Notes under the pieces: generated by a model
Databases searched by the model: none
The model's input: only the letters and a program-made list of their open reading frames with translations
What the model was told of the DNA's origin: nothing
Made by a program: the position numbers and the translations under genes
Source: Bryobacterales bacterium
GTDB lineage: Bacteria; Acidobacteriota; Terriglobia; Bryobacterales; Bryobacteraceae
Length of the DNA stretch: 64,000 bases
Assembly: GCA_020852755.1 (NCBI GenBank)
Contig: JADZAF010000034.1
Location: 1-64,000, forward strand
Direction: 5' to 3'
Part shown: piece after piece, positions 42,924 to 50,227 of the stretch
Numbering within the stretch: the first letter of the stretch is position 1
How the letters are laid out: each line of letters starts with the position of its first letter

Positions 42924-43358
42924 ATGCTCCTTGAATCGTGTGGAAGGTGCCGCCTAAAGAGACTGGGAGTCACCTTGATCGCAGTAACTCTTGTTATTGC
43001 GGCCGGCGCCAACACGCCGGTTTCCGCCATTGAGTGCAACGATTCCGTTGCCACTCCGACCTACACATACAGATGCTTCGAAGGTTGGTCGTGTGACTAC
43101 CGGGAAATCCGGCCTTGTCCGGAGTGCGTAAATTTTCGCGCTTGCGACCGGAGCGTGTACTGCCTCTGCAACTGGCAGTGGTGGTGGTTGAATTTCTGCT
43201 GGAACATGGAGTGCGACGATGGCGGGATTGGGAAGCTGCCCTCGCGCCTCGACGCAATCCAGGAAACGGCGGATTGCGCATCGTGTTCGGCAAAGACAGC
43301 GGCTGGAAGCACGTACTGTGCGGAAATTGACGCCGGGCAGACGGGGGTGGTCCGATGA
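42924..43358 (+). CDS. Cys-rich secreted protein, unknown family
   Basis: The 144-residue protein has a signal peptide (LGVTLIAVTLVIAAGANTPVSA). About 110 mature residues follow, holding 13 cysteines, many in pairs (PCPEC, YCLC, CASC), and a striking WQWWW. ATG 42924 is preceded by GGAGAGGAG. The last codons overlap the propeller gene by ATGA, so the two are co-translated. A small Cys-rich exported protein beside a secreted propeller protein recalls the NVEALA/BF3164-type pairs of Bacteroidota, but no sequence likeness is claimed. It lies in the segment bounded by the fumC-tail repeats. Confidence 0.72.
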   Translation: MLLESCGRCRLKRLGVTLIAVTLVIAAGANTPVSAIECNDSVATPTYTYRCFEGWSCDYREIRPCPECVNFRACDRSVYCLCNWQWWWLNFCWNMECDDGGIGKLPSRLDAIQETADCASCSAKTAAGSTYCAEIDAGQTGVVR

Positions 43359-44335
43359 AACGATCGAGAATCGCACTGCCGGTCGCCGTCTTCGCCGCTG
43401 TGTTCATTGCCGCTGCTCAAACCAGCCCGTTGGAGGTCTTGTCGCGCACCAGCCTGGGGCCGCTTTCCGGTGAGCGGGTTATTTATCGCGCTTCGGTGTG
43501 TGCCAACGGCACTTCCGTGGTTACGAACAACAACGGCGAGATGACTTTGGTGGACAGCAGCGGCGCGATCCTGGCCAACCGGGTCGAGCGAGCCGAACTG
43601 GCCGGCGCCGTTGCCAGCGGCTGTGATGAGCAGGGTCTTCTCTATGTTTCGGCCCCGCCTCTGATCCGGGTTTACGAATTCCCGCAGGCCCGGGAACCGG
43701 TCCTACGGAATTCGATTCGTATCAGCGGTGCCCCGGAGCGGATTCTGGCGGTCAAGAACCAGCTTTTCATCGTCGGCTTGGCCCGGGCGGAAAACAGGCA
43801 TGTTTTCCTGCGCCGGTTCAGTCTCCCCGAGGGAAAGCTGGAGGGCATGCCCGCCATCGATCTGCCGCTGGGCAGCGGCCGGCAGTTGAACATGCTGCTG
43901 TTGCTGGGTTCGCTTCTCTGGCACCCACAGCGCGAACAGGTGATTTACGTCCCCGCGAATCCTTTCGAATTCTGGTGCCTGGACCTGGAAGGCCGGGTTG
44001 TGGAAACCAGGCGCCCGCCCACAAGCCGCTTCCAGAATGCGGATCTATCCGGTTCGCCCGCAAGTTCGCCGGCCGATTGGCGGTCCTTCGACTGGGTGCA
44101 GAATGCGGTCTGCCTTCCCGACGGCAGGATTGCGGTACAGTGGATGACGGGCAGGCGGGCGCCGAAAAGCGAAAGCTATCTGGAAGTCTATTACCGCAAC
44201 CTTACGCTGGAGACGGCCGGCATGCCGCTGACGTCCGATTTCGGCCATCTGCTCGGAGCCGACCGCGCCGGGAACCTTTACTTCGCCAACCTGAGAATGG
44301 GTGGAAGCTCCATCGTCAAAGCAAGGCTGCGATAG
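43355..44335 (+). CDS. secreted six-bladed beta-propeller-like protein
   Basis: The 326-residue protein has a signal peptide (IALPVAVFAAVFIAAAQ). Repeating blade patterns follow: RVIYRASVCANGTSVVTNNN, GCDEQGLLYVSAPPLIRVYE, RILAVKNQLFIVGLARAE, REQVIYVPANPFEFWCLDLE, NAVCLPDGRIAVQWMTG, HLLGADRAGNLYFANLRMGG. This is the layout of six-bladed propellers that bind peptides or glycans. It overlaps the Cys-rich gene by 4 bp (ATGA), suggesting that the two proteins interact. Its stop is followed directly, with no gap, by the second copy of the fumC tail. Confidence 0.72.
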   Translation: MKRSRIALPVAVFAAVFIAAAQTSPLEVLSRTSLGPLSGERVIYRASVCANGTSVVTNNNGEMTLVDSSGAILANRVERAELAGAVASGCDEQGLLYVSAPPLIRVYEFPQAREPVLRNSIRISGAPERILAVKNQLFIVGLARAENRHVFLRRFSLPEGKLEGMPAIDLPLGSGRQLNMLLLLGSLLWHPQREQVIYVPANPFEFWCLDLEGRVVETRRPPTSRFQNADLSGSPASSPADWRSFDWVQNAVCLPDGRIAVQWMTGRRAPKSESYLEVYYRNLTLETAGMPLTSDFGHLLGADRAGNLYFANLRMGGSSIVKARLR

Positions 44336-44408
44336 GAGAGAGCGAAGCGGCCTGAGCGAGGAGGGGCTGCGCGAGGTGCCGGACCCGTTGCGCCAGGCAG
44401 GCGAGTAA
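44336..44408 (+). pseudogene. fumC 3'-end fragment (direct repeat copy B)
   Basis: 63 of 73 bases match the fumC tail without gaps, and the frame is kept: RERSGLSEEGLREVPDPLRQ then AGE and a stop. It begins right after the propeller stop. A further short match (44530-44551, WRKAGE-stop) lies 120 bp on. Confidence 0.8.
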
Positions 44409-44540
44409 GATTCATCTCCGGCCGAAGCTCGTGCAGCCGCTCTGGCGCCCGGAGTGCGGCCATTCCCCCCGGCCGCGCCTCGGCATCTATCGTTTCTCCG
44501 CTTCCGGCCGGAAACGGGACCGACAAGGGTTGGCGCAAGG

Positions 44541-44564
44541 CGGGCGAGTGACGGGAGACGTCAG
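44541..44564 (+). repeat. 24-bp direct repeat, left copy
   Basis: CGGGCGAGTGACGG plus GAGACGTCAG; 22/24 identical to 45625-45648. The two copies bracket the PadR module. Confidence 0.65.
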
Positions 44565-44578
44565 GGGTGTCAAACAGG

Positions 44579-45091
44579 TTAATTGTTATTGAGCCATGCG
44601 GCTGCCAGGGCGATCGCTATCACGATCGCGGACAGCCCGCCAACGAACGCTGCCTTGACGCGGCCCGAGTGTCCCTTCAATTCCGTGTAGCTGAGGCCGA
44701 ACAGCATCGGCACCATCCACGAGACAAGAGCGAGCGATTTGAGATAGGGATTCTCCCCGTAGCGTGCCTTGGCCCACATCAGGGCAAGCACCAGCGCCAG
44801 GCTTCCGCCAATCGTCACCGCGGCGGCCTTGATTGCGTCCGCCCTCGTCGGCTTCGCGCCGCAGCCCGCGTCTCTGAGTTTCAGCATCATCGCAATCATC
44901 CTTCCTTGTCCCTTGGGATCGACAGCCATTGCGGCTGTCGACGACTGAGGGTTGAGCCAGGCATCGACGGCGCCGGCGACGAGATCGATCGCCGTGCGAA
45001 GCGAAGCCGGTTGCGCTGCGAGCAGTTCCGCCAGCTCCTGGCCATAGCGCCGGCGCCAGGCGGGCGGATAGAGCCGAATCAGCCAGGTCAC
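44579..45091 (-). CDS. membrane protein paired with PadR regulator
   Basis: The 170-residue protein starts with an amphipathic YPPAWRRRYGQELAELLA motif, the 'YP-x-W-R-x-RYG-x-E' prefix seen in many PadR-linked membrane proteins. A soluble linker follows, then three membrane helices (AAAVTIGGSLALVLALMWA, LALVSWMVPMLFGLSY, AAFVGGLSAIVIAIALAAAW). The function is unknown; such partners are thought to influence membrane or permease activity. Its start overlaps the PadR gene stop by 4 bp (45088-45091), so it is translated with the regulator. Confidence 0.78.
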   Translation of the reverse strand: MTWLIRLYPPAWRRRYGQELAELLAAQPASLRTAIDLVAGAVDAWLNPQSSTAAMAVDPKGQGRMIAMMLKLRDAGCGAKPTRADAIKAAAVTIGGSLALVLALMWAKARYGENPYLKSLALVSWMVPMLFGLSYTELKGHSGRVKAAFVGGLSAIVIAIALAAAWLNNN

Positions 45092-45420
45092 GCGTGGGCC
45101 AGCCGCCTCTGGCCGACCTTCGCCACCGCCTGCATACTGGCAAGCCGTGCGCGTAGCGCCTTCTCGCCGACGGCCGTGAGCTGGTACGGATTGCGCCGGT
45201 CTTCCGCGTCGAGTGCCTCGATCAGGCCACGCGATTCGAGCCTGGCGATGGCGCCGTACAGGGATCCCGGCCCGAAGCGGACGTCCGCGAAATCGGCGAT
45301 GTCTTCCGTGATTGCGTAACCGTGCTTGGGACCGGCGGCCAGGCTCACCAGAATCAGCAGTGCCGGCTCGGCGAACCGGCCGAACTCCTCGAGATCCGCG
45401 ACATCGTCACGACGTGCCAT
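45088..45420 (-). CDS. PadR family transcriptional regulator
   Basis: The 110-residue protein is a compact PadR winged helix: EPALLILVSLAAGPKHGYAI, the conserved FGPGSLYGAIARLESRGLIE recognition region and YQLTAVGEKALRARLA. A short C-terminal helix is present for dimerisation (the family's small group). PadR proteins usually repress their own operon. The promoter upstream overlaps two 13-bp direct repeats that could be its binding site. It is the first gene of a two-gene operon with the membrane protein. Confidence 0.9.
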   Translation of the reverse strand: MARRDDVADLEEFGRFAEPALLILVSLAAGPKHGYAITEDIADFADVRFGPGSLYGAIARLESRGLIEALDAEDRRNPYQLTAVGEKALRARLASMQAVAKVGQRRLAHA

Positions 45421-45437
45421 GCTCCTCCGTTCAATAG

Positions 45438-45479
45438 TACCGTCAACGTAATAATACTCTGAACGTAGTAGCGTGTCAA
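45438..45479 (-). promoter_or_regulatory. consensus promoter with direct-repeat operator for the PadR operon
   Basis: On the minus strand TTGACA (45479-45474), exactly 17 bp, then TATTAT (45456-45451). Repeats TACGTTCAGAGTA (45467-45455) and TACGTTGACGGTA (45450-45438) match at 10/13 and cover the spacer, -10 and start region. GGAGGA precedes the ATG closely. Confidence 0.7.
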
Positions 45480-45624
45480 GCCTGACCGTAGCGCTTCTGC
45501 GCCGCCCTAAATTTCCGGCGCCGCTCGGATTGCCCGGCGGGCGCCACGGTCAGCCGCCGATTCGGGTAAACTCCGAAGCATCCGCGCGCTGGGGCATGCC
45601 CAGGGCGCAACCCCGCCGGCTGTT

Positions 45625-45648
45625 CGGGCGAGTGGCGTGAGACGTCAG
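45625..45648 (+). repeat. 24-bp direct repeat, right copy
   Basis: 22/24 match to 44541-44564. It overlaps the stop codon of the endonuclease/phosphatase gene (45645-45647). Confidence 0.65.
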
Positions 45649-46547
45649 AGGTTGATCTGGAACGCCAGGGGGCAGTGGTCCGAGGCCGCCGGGATGGACT
45701 TGCCGACGCCGTCGAAGCGCGGGCCCGCGTAGCGATCGGCTTTTGTGCACAGCCCGTTGCGAACCACCACGGGGGTTCCCGGGGAAGCGGACGCCAGTCC
45801 CTTGGGCATCAGCAGGTAATCGAGCTGGCGGTATTCCCTGCCGCCTTCGTAGAAGTGGGTCCAGCGGTCGGCGGCGGGCAGGCGGTCCAGGACGTTCTCC
45901 ACCTGGTCCCAGCCGGTCAGGGCGGAGATGCCCTCGTGGCCGTCGATGTAATCGTTGAAATCGCCGCAGACGACCCAGGGGGCCGATCCGGTATCGGCCG
46001 TGCCGAAACGGTCCTCCACAATCCTCCGGACGGCCTCCGCCTGTTTCCGGCGCTTGGCGCTGGTTTGGGCGCGGCCGCCGATCATGGACTTGAAATGATT
46101 CACGAACAGGGTGAGCCTCTGGCCGTCCACCTGGATGTCGACTTCCAGGCAATCGCGGGAGAAGACCATGGAGTTGCCGCTGCGCAGGTGCTGGTAGCTG
46201 CGCACATGGGCAATGGGGAAGCGGCTCAGGACGGCGACGTCGATGTGGCGCGGATCGTTGCCGTCCACCAGCATGGCCTGGCTATAGCGCATGTTCTTGA
46301 GGAAGTCGGACCGGAAGCGGCGCAGCACTTCCAGATTGTCCACCTCCTGCAGGGCGATAATGTCGGCGTCCGCCTTCCGGATCGCCTGGGCGGTGAGTTT
46401 CTTGTCAACGGGCTTGAGGATATCGAACTTCGCCATATCCACTGTGAAGCCGTCCTTGGTGGCTTTGGCCGGGTCGACGTTGGCGTTGAATTTGAACCGG
46501 GCGAAAAGGTTCTCGCAATTGAATGTGGCAACTGTTGCTTTGGGCAT
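45645..46547 (-). CDS. endonuclease/exonuclease/phosphatase family protein
   Basis: The 300-residue metal-dependent phosphoesterase shows the EEP fold motifs in order: TFNCENLFARFKF (metal Asn), IIALQEVDNLEVLRRF (metal Glu), LFVNHFKSM (catalytic His region), WVVCGDFNDY (Asp and Asn) and the C-terminal SDHCPLAFQ (Asp-His). Members cleave DNA, RNA caps, lipids or inositol phosphates. No signal peptide is seen, so the substrate is intracellular or unknown. There is no clear operon partner, and its 3' end touches the direct repeat bounding the PadR module. Confidence 0.87.
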   Translation of the reverse strand: MPKATVATFNCENLFARFKFNANVDPAKATKDGFTVDMAKFDILKPVDKKLTAQAIRKADADIIALQEVDNLEVLRRFRSDFLKNMRYSQAMLVDGNDPRHIDVAVLSRFPIAHVRSYQHLRSGNSMVFSRDCLEVDIQVDGQRLTLFVNHFKSMIGGRAQTSAKRRKQAEAVRRIVEDRFGTADTGSAPWVVCGDFNDYIDGHEGISALTGWDQVENVLDRLPAADRWTHFYEGGREYRQLDYLLMPKGLASASPGTPVVVRNGLCTKADRYAGPRFDGVGKSIPAASDHCPLAFQINL

Positions 46548-46963
46548 AGGTCTAGTACCAAAAGGCCAACGAGTACATGTGCCGCCAGGGCGCCGGCCGG
46601 CCAGGCTTCAAGGCCGTGGCGCGGACAGCCCAGCTCCGGCGGCATGCCGGATGTATAGTGCGGCGGACAGCCGGATCGTTGCAGGCGGCCGGGCCTGCCG
46701 GGCCGTTCCGCGAGCCTTCGCGCGAGCCGCCGCCTTTGCCCAGGGCCGGGTAAAGCGCCGGGACCGCGGAGAATATTTTTTCGGAGTATTTACTCCGCTT
46801 TGATGTATAATCCTCGATGAGGTCTTCTCCGGTACATTGCTCCGGGAGGAACGGAGTGGAAGCTCAAACCTCTTAACCGGGACCCCTGGCGCGCCACGTC
46901 CTCTCCCGGCGGGGTCCCGCGGATCAGCGGGGCGATTCTCAGTCTGGATCTGCGCTGCTCTGC
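46548..46963. other. 416-bp gene-free stretch with promoter, palindrome and paired stems
   Basis: No plausible protein frame. It holds a perfect inverted repeat CGGAGTA-TT-TACTCCG (46782-46797) and a TATAAT -10 (46806-46811) reading right. A perfect 9-bp stem pairs 46878-46886 with 46911-46919, with a TGGCGCGCCA palindrome in its loop. An 11-bp stem, TCAGCGGGGCG (46924-46934) with 46974-46984, reaches into the end of the next gene. This arrangement could encode a small structured RNA. Confidence 0.4.
46782..46811 (+). promoter_or_regulatory. orphan promoter with palindromic operator
   Basis: The 16-bp palindrome sits where the -35 box would be for TATAAT 46806-46811, as expected of a repressor site. 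No gene follows on the plus strand. Confidence 0.45.
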
Positions 46964-48424
46964 CTACCGTTCACGCCCCGCTGACCACAAGATCGCGTTG
47001 TGAACCAATCTCTTATATCCGGGATGGCGATGGGCCTCTTCCCCATGGCCGTACTGGATGTAGAGGACTCTCCATTCCGGATTGGGGCCCAGGTAGACGA
47101 CCGGCGGGTCGTTGAGAGGGTTTGCGGTTTCCATCAGGACGGTGATGCGGGGGGAATGCCACATCCCTTTGTAGACTTCGTCGATGGCTTCCAGGTGTCC
47201 CACCCCCCGAACCACCGGATGTCCGGCTTTACCCTTGGACGGTCGGGCCAGTAACGGCACGCCTTCCTTGAACTGGGAGGCGGGACGGCCTTCCGAGGGT
47301 TTCAGCAGGTAGAGCCCGCCCAGGGCCTCTTCCCACCACCAGCGCCAGGAAGGGTAGTCGGCGATAGCGTGGTGCAGAACAACCACACCTTTACCCGCTT
47401 CGATGAACCCCCGCAGGCTGGCCTTCTGCCGGTCGTCCAGATCGTCGCGGAAGTCGTACAGCACGGCCGCGTCCCAGCGTTTGGCCATGTCCGGCCGGTA
47501 GGCTTCGGCGGGTGAGGTGGCGTGCGTCCACGCTACATCCCGGTGGCCCTGAAAGACCTCATAGAAGGAAGTGGCGTAGCCGTGTCCGCCGGTCACCAGC
47601 AGGACGCGAACCGGGTTCTGAGGCCTGGCCGGAAACTCGATGCGGGCCGGCAGGGTCACTTCCCCGGTTCCCGCCCACTCCACGGCCCGGGCAAAGGTGG
47701 CCAGAAAGCCGGGCTGGTACATGGCGCCCAGGTCGTGGCCCAGGCTGGAGTGGAAGGTCCGCCCTTTGCCGTACGCCGCCGTCCACATGACCGGCTCGTC
47801 CTTGCCGGTCCCTCCGTTGGCCGGATCGTCAAAAGCGGTGGCGATCACCCGGATACCGGGCGCGTGGGTCATGCGGTGATAGAGTTCGTCATTCGCGAGG
47901 AAGACCGGCTCCATGCCCCGCGTAATGGGATGCTGCGCGTCAAGTTTTACCTCGAAGGCATGGCGGGGCGCGTGGCCGATCTTGTCCGGATCCCAGCTCA
48001 CCCCCAGCATCTCGCGGAAGCCCTTCCATCCCCCTCCGGGCGCCGCTTCGAAGCCTCCCTTGGGCCGCAGGCGGGTGCCCATGAACTCCCCGTAGGTGAC
48101 TCCGTGGATGGTGACCATGCCTTTGCCGGAACGGACGAAGGTCTCCACGGCGCGCTCGGCGGCCGCGCCCCAGCGCGGGCCGTTGTAGTGGACGAACAGG
48201 ACGTCATAGGGCGCCAGGGTCCGGGCGGTGATCCCGGACGGCTCCTCGACAACGCGCACCTCGAAACGTCCGGTGCCCTCCAGGAGGCCGCGCAGAAACG
48301 GCGTGCTTTCGCGCCAGTCGTGATACTGGGTGTCGCTCTGCCCGGTGAGCACCAGGACCTTGACCGGGGGCGGTGCGGCGGCGGAGACGGCTGCCAGCCA
48401 TAGCGTAAGAATGCTTGCCCGCAT
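46964..48424 (-). CDS. exported protein with two ThuA domains
   Basis: The 486-residue protein has a signal peptide (ILTLWLAAVSAAAPP). Two ThuA-like (trehalose utilization) domains follow, at about 20-245 and 270-485. Each starts with a VLVLTGQSDTQYHDW/VLLVTGGHGYATSF strand-loop and contains a YDVLFVHYN/WDAAVLYDFRD strand and a GKGMVTIHG/GKGVVVLHHAI core. ThuA proteins have a glutamine-amidotransferase-like fold with uncertain activity; export and duplication are common in Planctomycetota and Acidobacteriota relatives. A TGCTATAGC -10-like site 8 nt before the ATG suggests a leaderless transcript. Confidence 0.85.
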   Translation of the reverse strand: MRASILTLWLAAVSAAAPPPVKVLVLTGQSDTQYHDWRESTPFLRGLLEGTGRFEVRVVEEPSGITARTLAPYDVLFVHYNGPRWGAAAERAVETFVRSGKGMVTIHGVTYGEFMGTRLRPKGGFEAAPGGGWKGFREMLGVSWDPDKIGHAPRHAFEVKLDAQHPITRGMEPVFLANDELYHRMTHAPGIRVIATAFDDPANGGTGKDEPVMWTAAYGKGRTFHSSLGHDLGAMYQPGFLATFARAVEWAGTGEVTLPARIEFPARPQNPVRVLLVTGGHGYATSFYEVFQGHRDVAWTHATSPAEAYRPDMAKRWDAAVLYDFRDDLDDRQKASLRGFIEAGKGVVVLHHAIADYPSWRWWWEEALGGLYLLKPSEGRPASQFKEGVPLLARPSKGKAGHPVVRGVGHLEAIDEVYKGMWHSPRITVLMETANPLNDPPVVYLGPNPEWRVLYIQYGHGEEAHRHPGYKRLVHNAILWSAGRER

Positions 48425-48432
48425 GCCTTACT

Positions 48433-48438
48433 GCTATA
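48433..48438 (-). promoter_or_regulatory. extended -10-like TGCTATAGC for the ThuA gene
   Basis: On the minus strand the hexamer ends 8 nt before ATG 48424. Confidence 0.3.
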
Positions 48439-48482
48439 GCAGGCCGGAGCGGGGGATGCAAAACCATGGCCGGGGCCGGAGC

Positions 48483-48488
48483 TATGAT
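48483..48488 (+). promoter_or_regulatory. -10 element GCTATGAT for fhs
   Basis: TATGAT lies 36 nt before the fhs ATG (48525). Confidence 0.35.
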
Positions 48489-48524
48489 GAAGGCGGACCT
48501 CCCGGTCCGAATTCGAGGCTGCCC

Positions 48525-50168
48525 ATGACCGCTCCGCTGACCGTCATCCGCGAGATCGCCGACAAGTTGGGGATTTGCGAAGAGTTCCTCGAGTATTACG
48601 GAAAGTACACCGCCAAGCTGCGTCTGGAACTGTTGCAGGACCGCGCCGCGGCGCCCGCCGGTAAACTGATCCTGGTCACCGCGATCTCACCCACCGCGCA
48701 CGGGGAAGGGAAGACGGTGGTCTCCATCGGCCTGGCGCAGGCCCTGGAACAGAGCGGGCGGCGGGCCATCGCCACGCTGCGCGAGCCCTCGCTGGGACCG
48801 GTGTTCGGGCTGAAGGGCGGAGCGACCGGGGGCGGCCGCTCGCAGGTGCTGCCCAGCGACATGATCAACCTGCACTTCAACGGCGACTTCCATGCCGTCA
48901 CGGCGGCGCACAACCTGCTGGCGGCCATGATCGACGCGCACATCCATCACAACAATGCCCTGCGCATCGATGTGGACAACATCTTCTGGCCGCGCACCAT
49001 GGACATGAACGACCGCGCTCTGCGGCACATCATCGTGGGACTGGGCGGCAAGGCCAACGGGGTCCCGCGGGAGACCGGCTTCGTGATCACGGCGGCGTCG
49101 GAAGTGATGGCCATCCTCGCCCTGGCCAACTGCCGGGCCGACCTGCGGCGGCGCCTGGGCGAGATCGTGATCGGTTTCGACCTGGACGGCCGGGTGCTGC
49201 GGGCCGGCGACCTGGAGGCCACCGGGTCCATGATGGTGCTGCTGAACGAGGCCATCATGCCGAACCTGGTGCAGACCACCGAGCACACTCCCGCCCTGGT
49301 GCATGCCGGACCCTTCGCCAACATCGCGCACGGCACCAGCAGCGTGCTGTGCCAGAGGATGGGCCTGCAACTGGCGGAGTACGTGGTTAACGAGACGGGC
49401 TTCGGGGCCGACCTGGGAGCCGAGAAGTACCTGGACATCGTGATGCCCTCGGCCGGGCTGAAGCCCTCGGCGGCGGTGCTTATCGCCACCGTCCGCGCCC
49501 TGATTGCGCACGGAACGCGGCGGGGGGAAGCCGGCACGGATTCCGCCGCCCTGCGGGCCGGGCTGGCCAACCTCTCGCGCCACCTCGAGAACCTGCGGCG
49601 CGCGGGCCTGCCGGTGGTGGTGGCGGTGAACCGCTTCAGCGGCGACAGCGAGCTTCACCTGCGCCTGGTCCGGGATTTCTGCCACGTGGCCGGGGTGGAG
49701 AGCGCCGTGGTCGAGGCCTTCGACAAGGGCGGCGAAGGCGCTCGTGAGCTGGCGGAGCAGGTCGTGTCGGCGGCGGAGTCCGCCTGCCCGGACCAGGTCC
49801 GGCCGCTCTACGGGCCGGAGTTGAGCCTGGAGAAGAAGGTGGAAGCGGTGGCCACGAAGGTTTACGGGGCCTCGGGCGTCTACTTCGAGACCGACGCGCG
49901 CAAGAAGATCCGGAAGTTCGCCGAAAACGGCTTCGGCCACCTGCCGGTCTGCATCGCCAAGACCGCCTATTCGTTCTCCGACGATCCGAAACTGCTGGGC
50001 GCGCCGGCCGGCTGGACGCTCACCGTTACCGATGCCCACCTGGCCGCCGGCGCGGGCTTCATCGTCGTAGTGGCGGGCAACATGCTGCTGATGCCGGGCC
50101 TGGGCAAGTCGCCCCAGGCGGTGCGCATGGGCGTGGACGACGGCGGGGGTATTCTGGGCCTAGCATAG
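48525..50168 (+). CDS. fhs: formate-tetrahydrofolate ligase
   Basis: The 547-residue enzyme has the ATP-binding loop ISPTAHGEGKTVVSIGLAQA and the EPSLGPVFGLKGGATGGG segment. It continues through SDMINLHFNGDFHAVTAAHN and the C-terminal GAGFIVVVAGNMLLMPGL. It makes 10-formyl-tetrahydrofolate from formate, THF and ATP. The frame is open further upstream but the conserved start is ATG 48525 (TAPLTVIREIADKLG). It stands alone, without folD nearby, so a C1-supply role is more likely than a complete Wood-Ljungdahl branch. Confidence 0.95.
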   Translation: MTAPLTVIREIADKLGICEEFLEYYGKYTAKLRLELLQDRAAAPAGKLILVTAISPTAHGEGKTVVSIGLAQALEQSGRRAIATLREPSLGPVFGLKGGATGGGRSQVLPSDMINLHFNGDFHAVTAAHNLLAAMIDAHIHHNNALRIDVDNIFWPRTMDMNDRALRHIIVGLGGKANGVPRETGFVITAASEVMAILALANCRADLRRRLGEIVIGFDLDGRVLRAGDLEATGSMMVLLNEAIMPNLVQTTEHTPALVHAGPFANIAHGTSSVLCQRMGLQLAEYVVNETGFGADLGAEKYLDIVMPSAGLKPSAAVLIATVRALIAHGTRRGEAGTDSAALRAGLANLSRHLENLRRAGLPVVVAVNRFSGDSELHLRLVRDFCHVAGVESAVVEAFDKGGEGARELAEQVVSAAESACPDQVRPLYGPELSLEKKVEAVATKVYGASGVYFETDARKKIRKFAENGFGHLPVCIAKTAYSFSDDPKLLGAPAGWTLTVTDAHLAAGAGFIVVVAGNMLLMPGLGKSPQAVRMGVDDGGGILGLA

Positions 50169-50200
50169 GCCCCGCGGCGCAATTTCGGAGTCCAGCTTGC

Positions 50201-50206
50201 TATAAT
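50201..50206 (+). promoter_or_regulatory. extended -10 TGCTATAAT for the DUF1326 gene
   Basis: A perfect TATAAT with a TGC extension, 21 nt before ATG 50228, followed by a GAGGAG ribosome site. Confidence 0.6.
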
Positions 50207-50227
50207 GCTCCTAAAGAGGAGCAGAGG

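Noticed and set aside
42580..45644. Classical transposon or integrative element
   Set aside because: No transposase, integrase, terminal inverted repeats or tRNA target was found; only the fumC-tail and 24-bp repeats support mobility.
46806..46984. SRP RNA, tmRNA, 6S RNA or RNase P RNA at the stem-rich locus
   Set aside because: The conserved GGAAG-type SRP loop, tRNA-like tmRNA ends and RNase P core sequences are not present.
46837..47115. 92-residue plus-strand frame after the orphan promoter
   Set aside because: Composition is that of a shadow of the ThuA gene and there is no ribosome site; an RNA is more likely than a protein.
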